A stretch of 64,000 nucleotides of DNA, from NCBI GenBank assembly GCA_002751075.1, contig NAOQ01000020.1:240473-304472 (forward strand). Reading direction: 5' to 3'. The DNA comes from Ichthyophonus hoferi (taxonomy: Eukaryota; Opisthokonta; Ichthyosporea; Ichthyophonida; Ichthyophonidae). How positions within the stretch are numbered: position 1 is the first letter of the stretch; the number at the start of each line of letters is the position of its first letter. A program made the translations under genes and the position numbers. The notes beneath the pieces are model-generated. The model did no database searches. It was not told where the DNA came from and saw only the letters and a list, made by a program, of their open reading frames with translations. Positions 63,651 to 64,000 of this stretch are shown piece after piece.

Positions 63651-64000
63651 TTTGATTGGATGGATCAATAAAAATTGCCCCTTGGCTTTCGGGGGCGCAC
63701 CTAAAGTAGTTTATTAATTATTGCAATGGCGACTGGGTCATATATTTTTAACCCTTAGCCTATCAAGATAGAATAAGGTACTTTAGTATCTCTAATAGCA
63801 ATATGATTCCGCAGTCGTCAATACCATTTAATAAACCAATTCCGGTGCGACCCCAAAATCCAAAGAGATAAGGGCAAAGTTTTATAATTAAAATATTGTC
63901 TTGGATCCATCCAATCAAATAAAAAGACAATCTCCGTCAACTATAGTTGATTATTTTTAGTTCAATTAGAACTGATGCTATGATATGATACGATAGTATA
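63651..64000. other. AT-rich sequence at the right edge
   Basis: No gene-like frame. A short block 'tttgattggatggatcaa' at 63651-63668 recurs in reverse near 63905-63922 ('ttggatccatccaatcaaat'). These form an imperfect inverted repeat about 240 bases apart, possibly the ends of a small element. Confidence 0.45.

Noticed and set aside
1-64000. CRISPR arrays, bacterial operons, riboswitches
   Set aside because: The window is eukaryotic nuclear DNA. Repeats are microsatellites or transposon debris, without regular spacers.

Overview
The window is nuclear DNA from an intron-rich, AT-rich eukaryote, most likely an opisthokont and probably a holozoan (animal or unicellular relative of animals). 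The evidence is the gene set. It holds a ZZZ3 orthologue (ATAC complex), an animal-type TTF1 (RNA polymerase I termination), SURF4, a sphingosine-1-phosphate phosphatase and CRCP/RPC9 (RNA polymerase III), all split by many short GT-AG introns with retained phases. TAA, TAG and TGA all serve as stops. The species cannot be named from the sequence alone.

Layout: 1-600 is a dispersed repeat. 2143-10926 (+) is a compact ZZZ3 in 14 exons. 11.1-15.2 kb is gene-poor, with a decayed integrase-like fossil, a tandem duplication and an assembly gap. 15392-24399 (+) is TTF1 in 12 exons, with a very long lysine/glutamate-rich first exon built of SEPELP-type repeats. 24.4-26.8 kb is AT-rich with a second gap. 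26836-30072 (-) is SURF4 in five exons, convergent with TTF1. 30.1-37.9 kb has no recognisable host gene and is full of old repeat fragments. 37967-45042 (+) is a 14-exon protein with three HMG-box-like modules. 45.9-49.75 kb is an old Ty1/copia LTR element. 51693-53627 (+) is an unrecognised basic protein with a candidate PP1-docking motif. 54781-58659 (-) is the sphingosine-1-phosphate phosphatase in seven exons. 59420-61168 (+) is CRCP, with an 8-nt first coding exon and a possible 12-nt microexon. 62199-62654 (+) is an intronless small secreted cysteine-rich protein. 63.2-63.65 kb is an inverted copy of the repeat at the left end.

Functionally the genes are housekeeping: chromatin and transcription (ZZZ3, TTF1, HMG protein, RPC9), the secretory pathway (SURF4) and sphingolipid metabolism (SGPP). 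There is no operon-like organisation. SURF4 and SGPP are convergent with their left neighbours, and SGPP and CRCP are divergent across about 760 bp. All gene models were built by eye from splice consensus, frame continuity and remembered human homologues. No alignment or transcript data were available.
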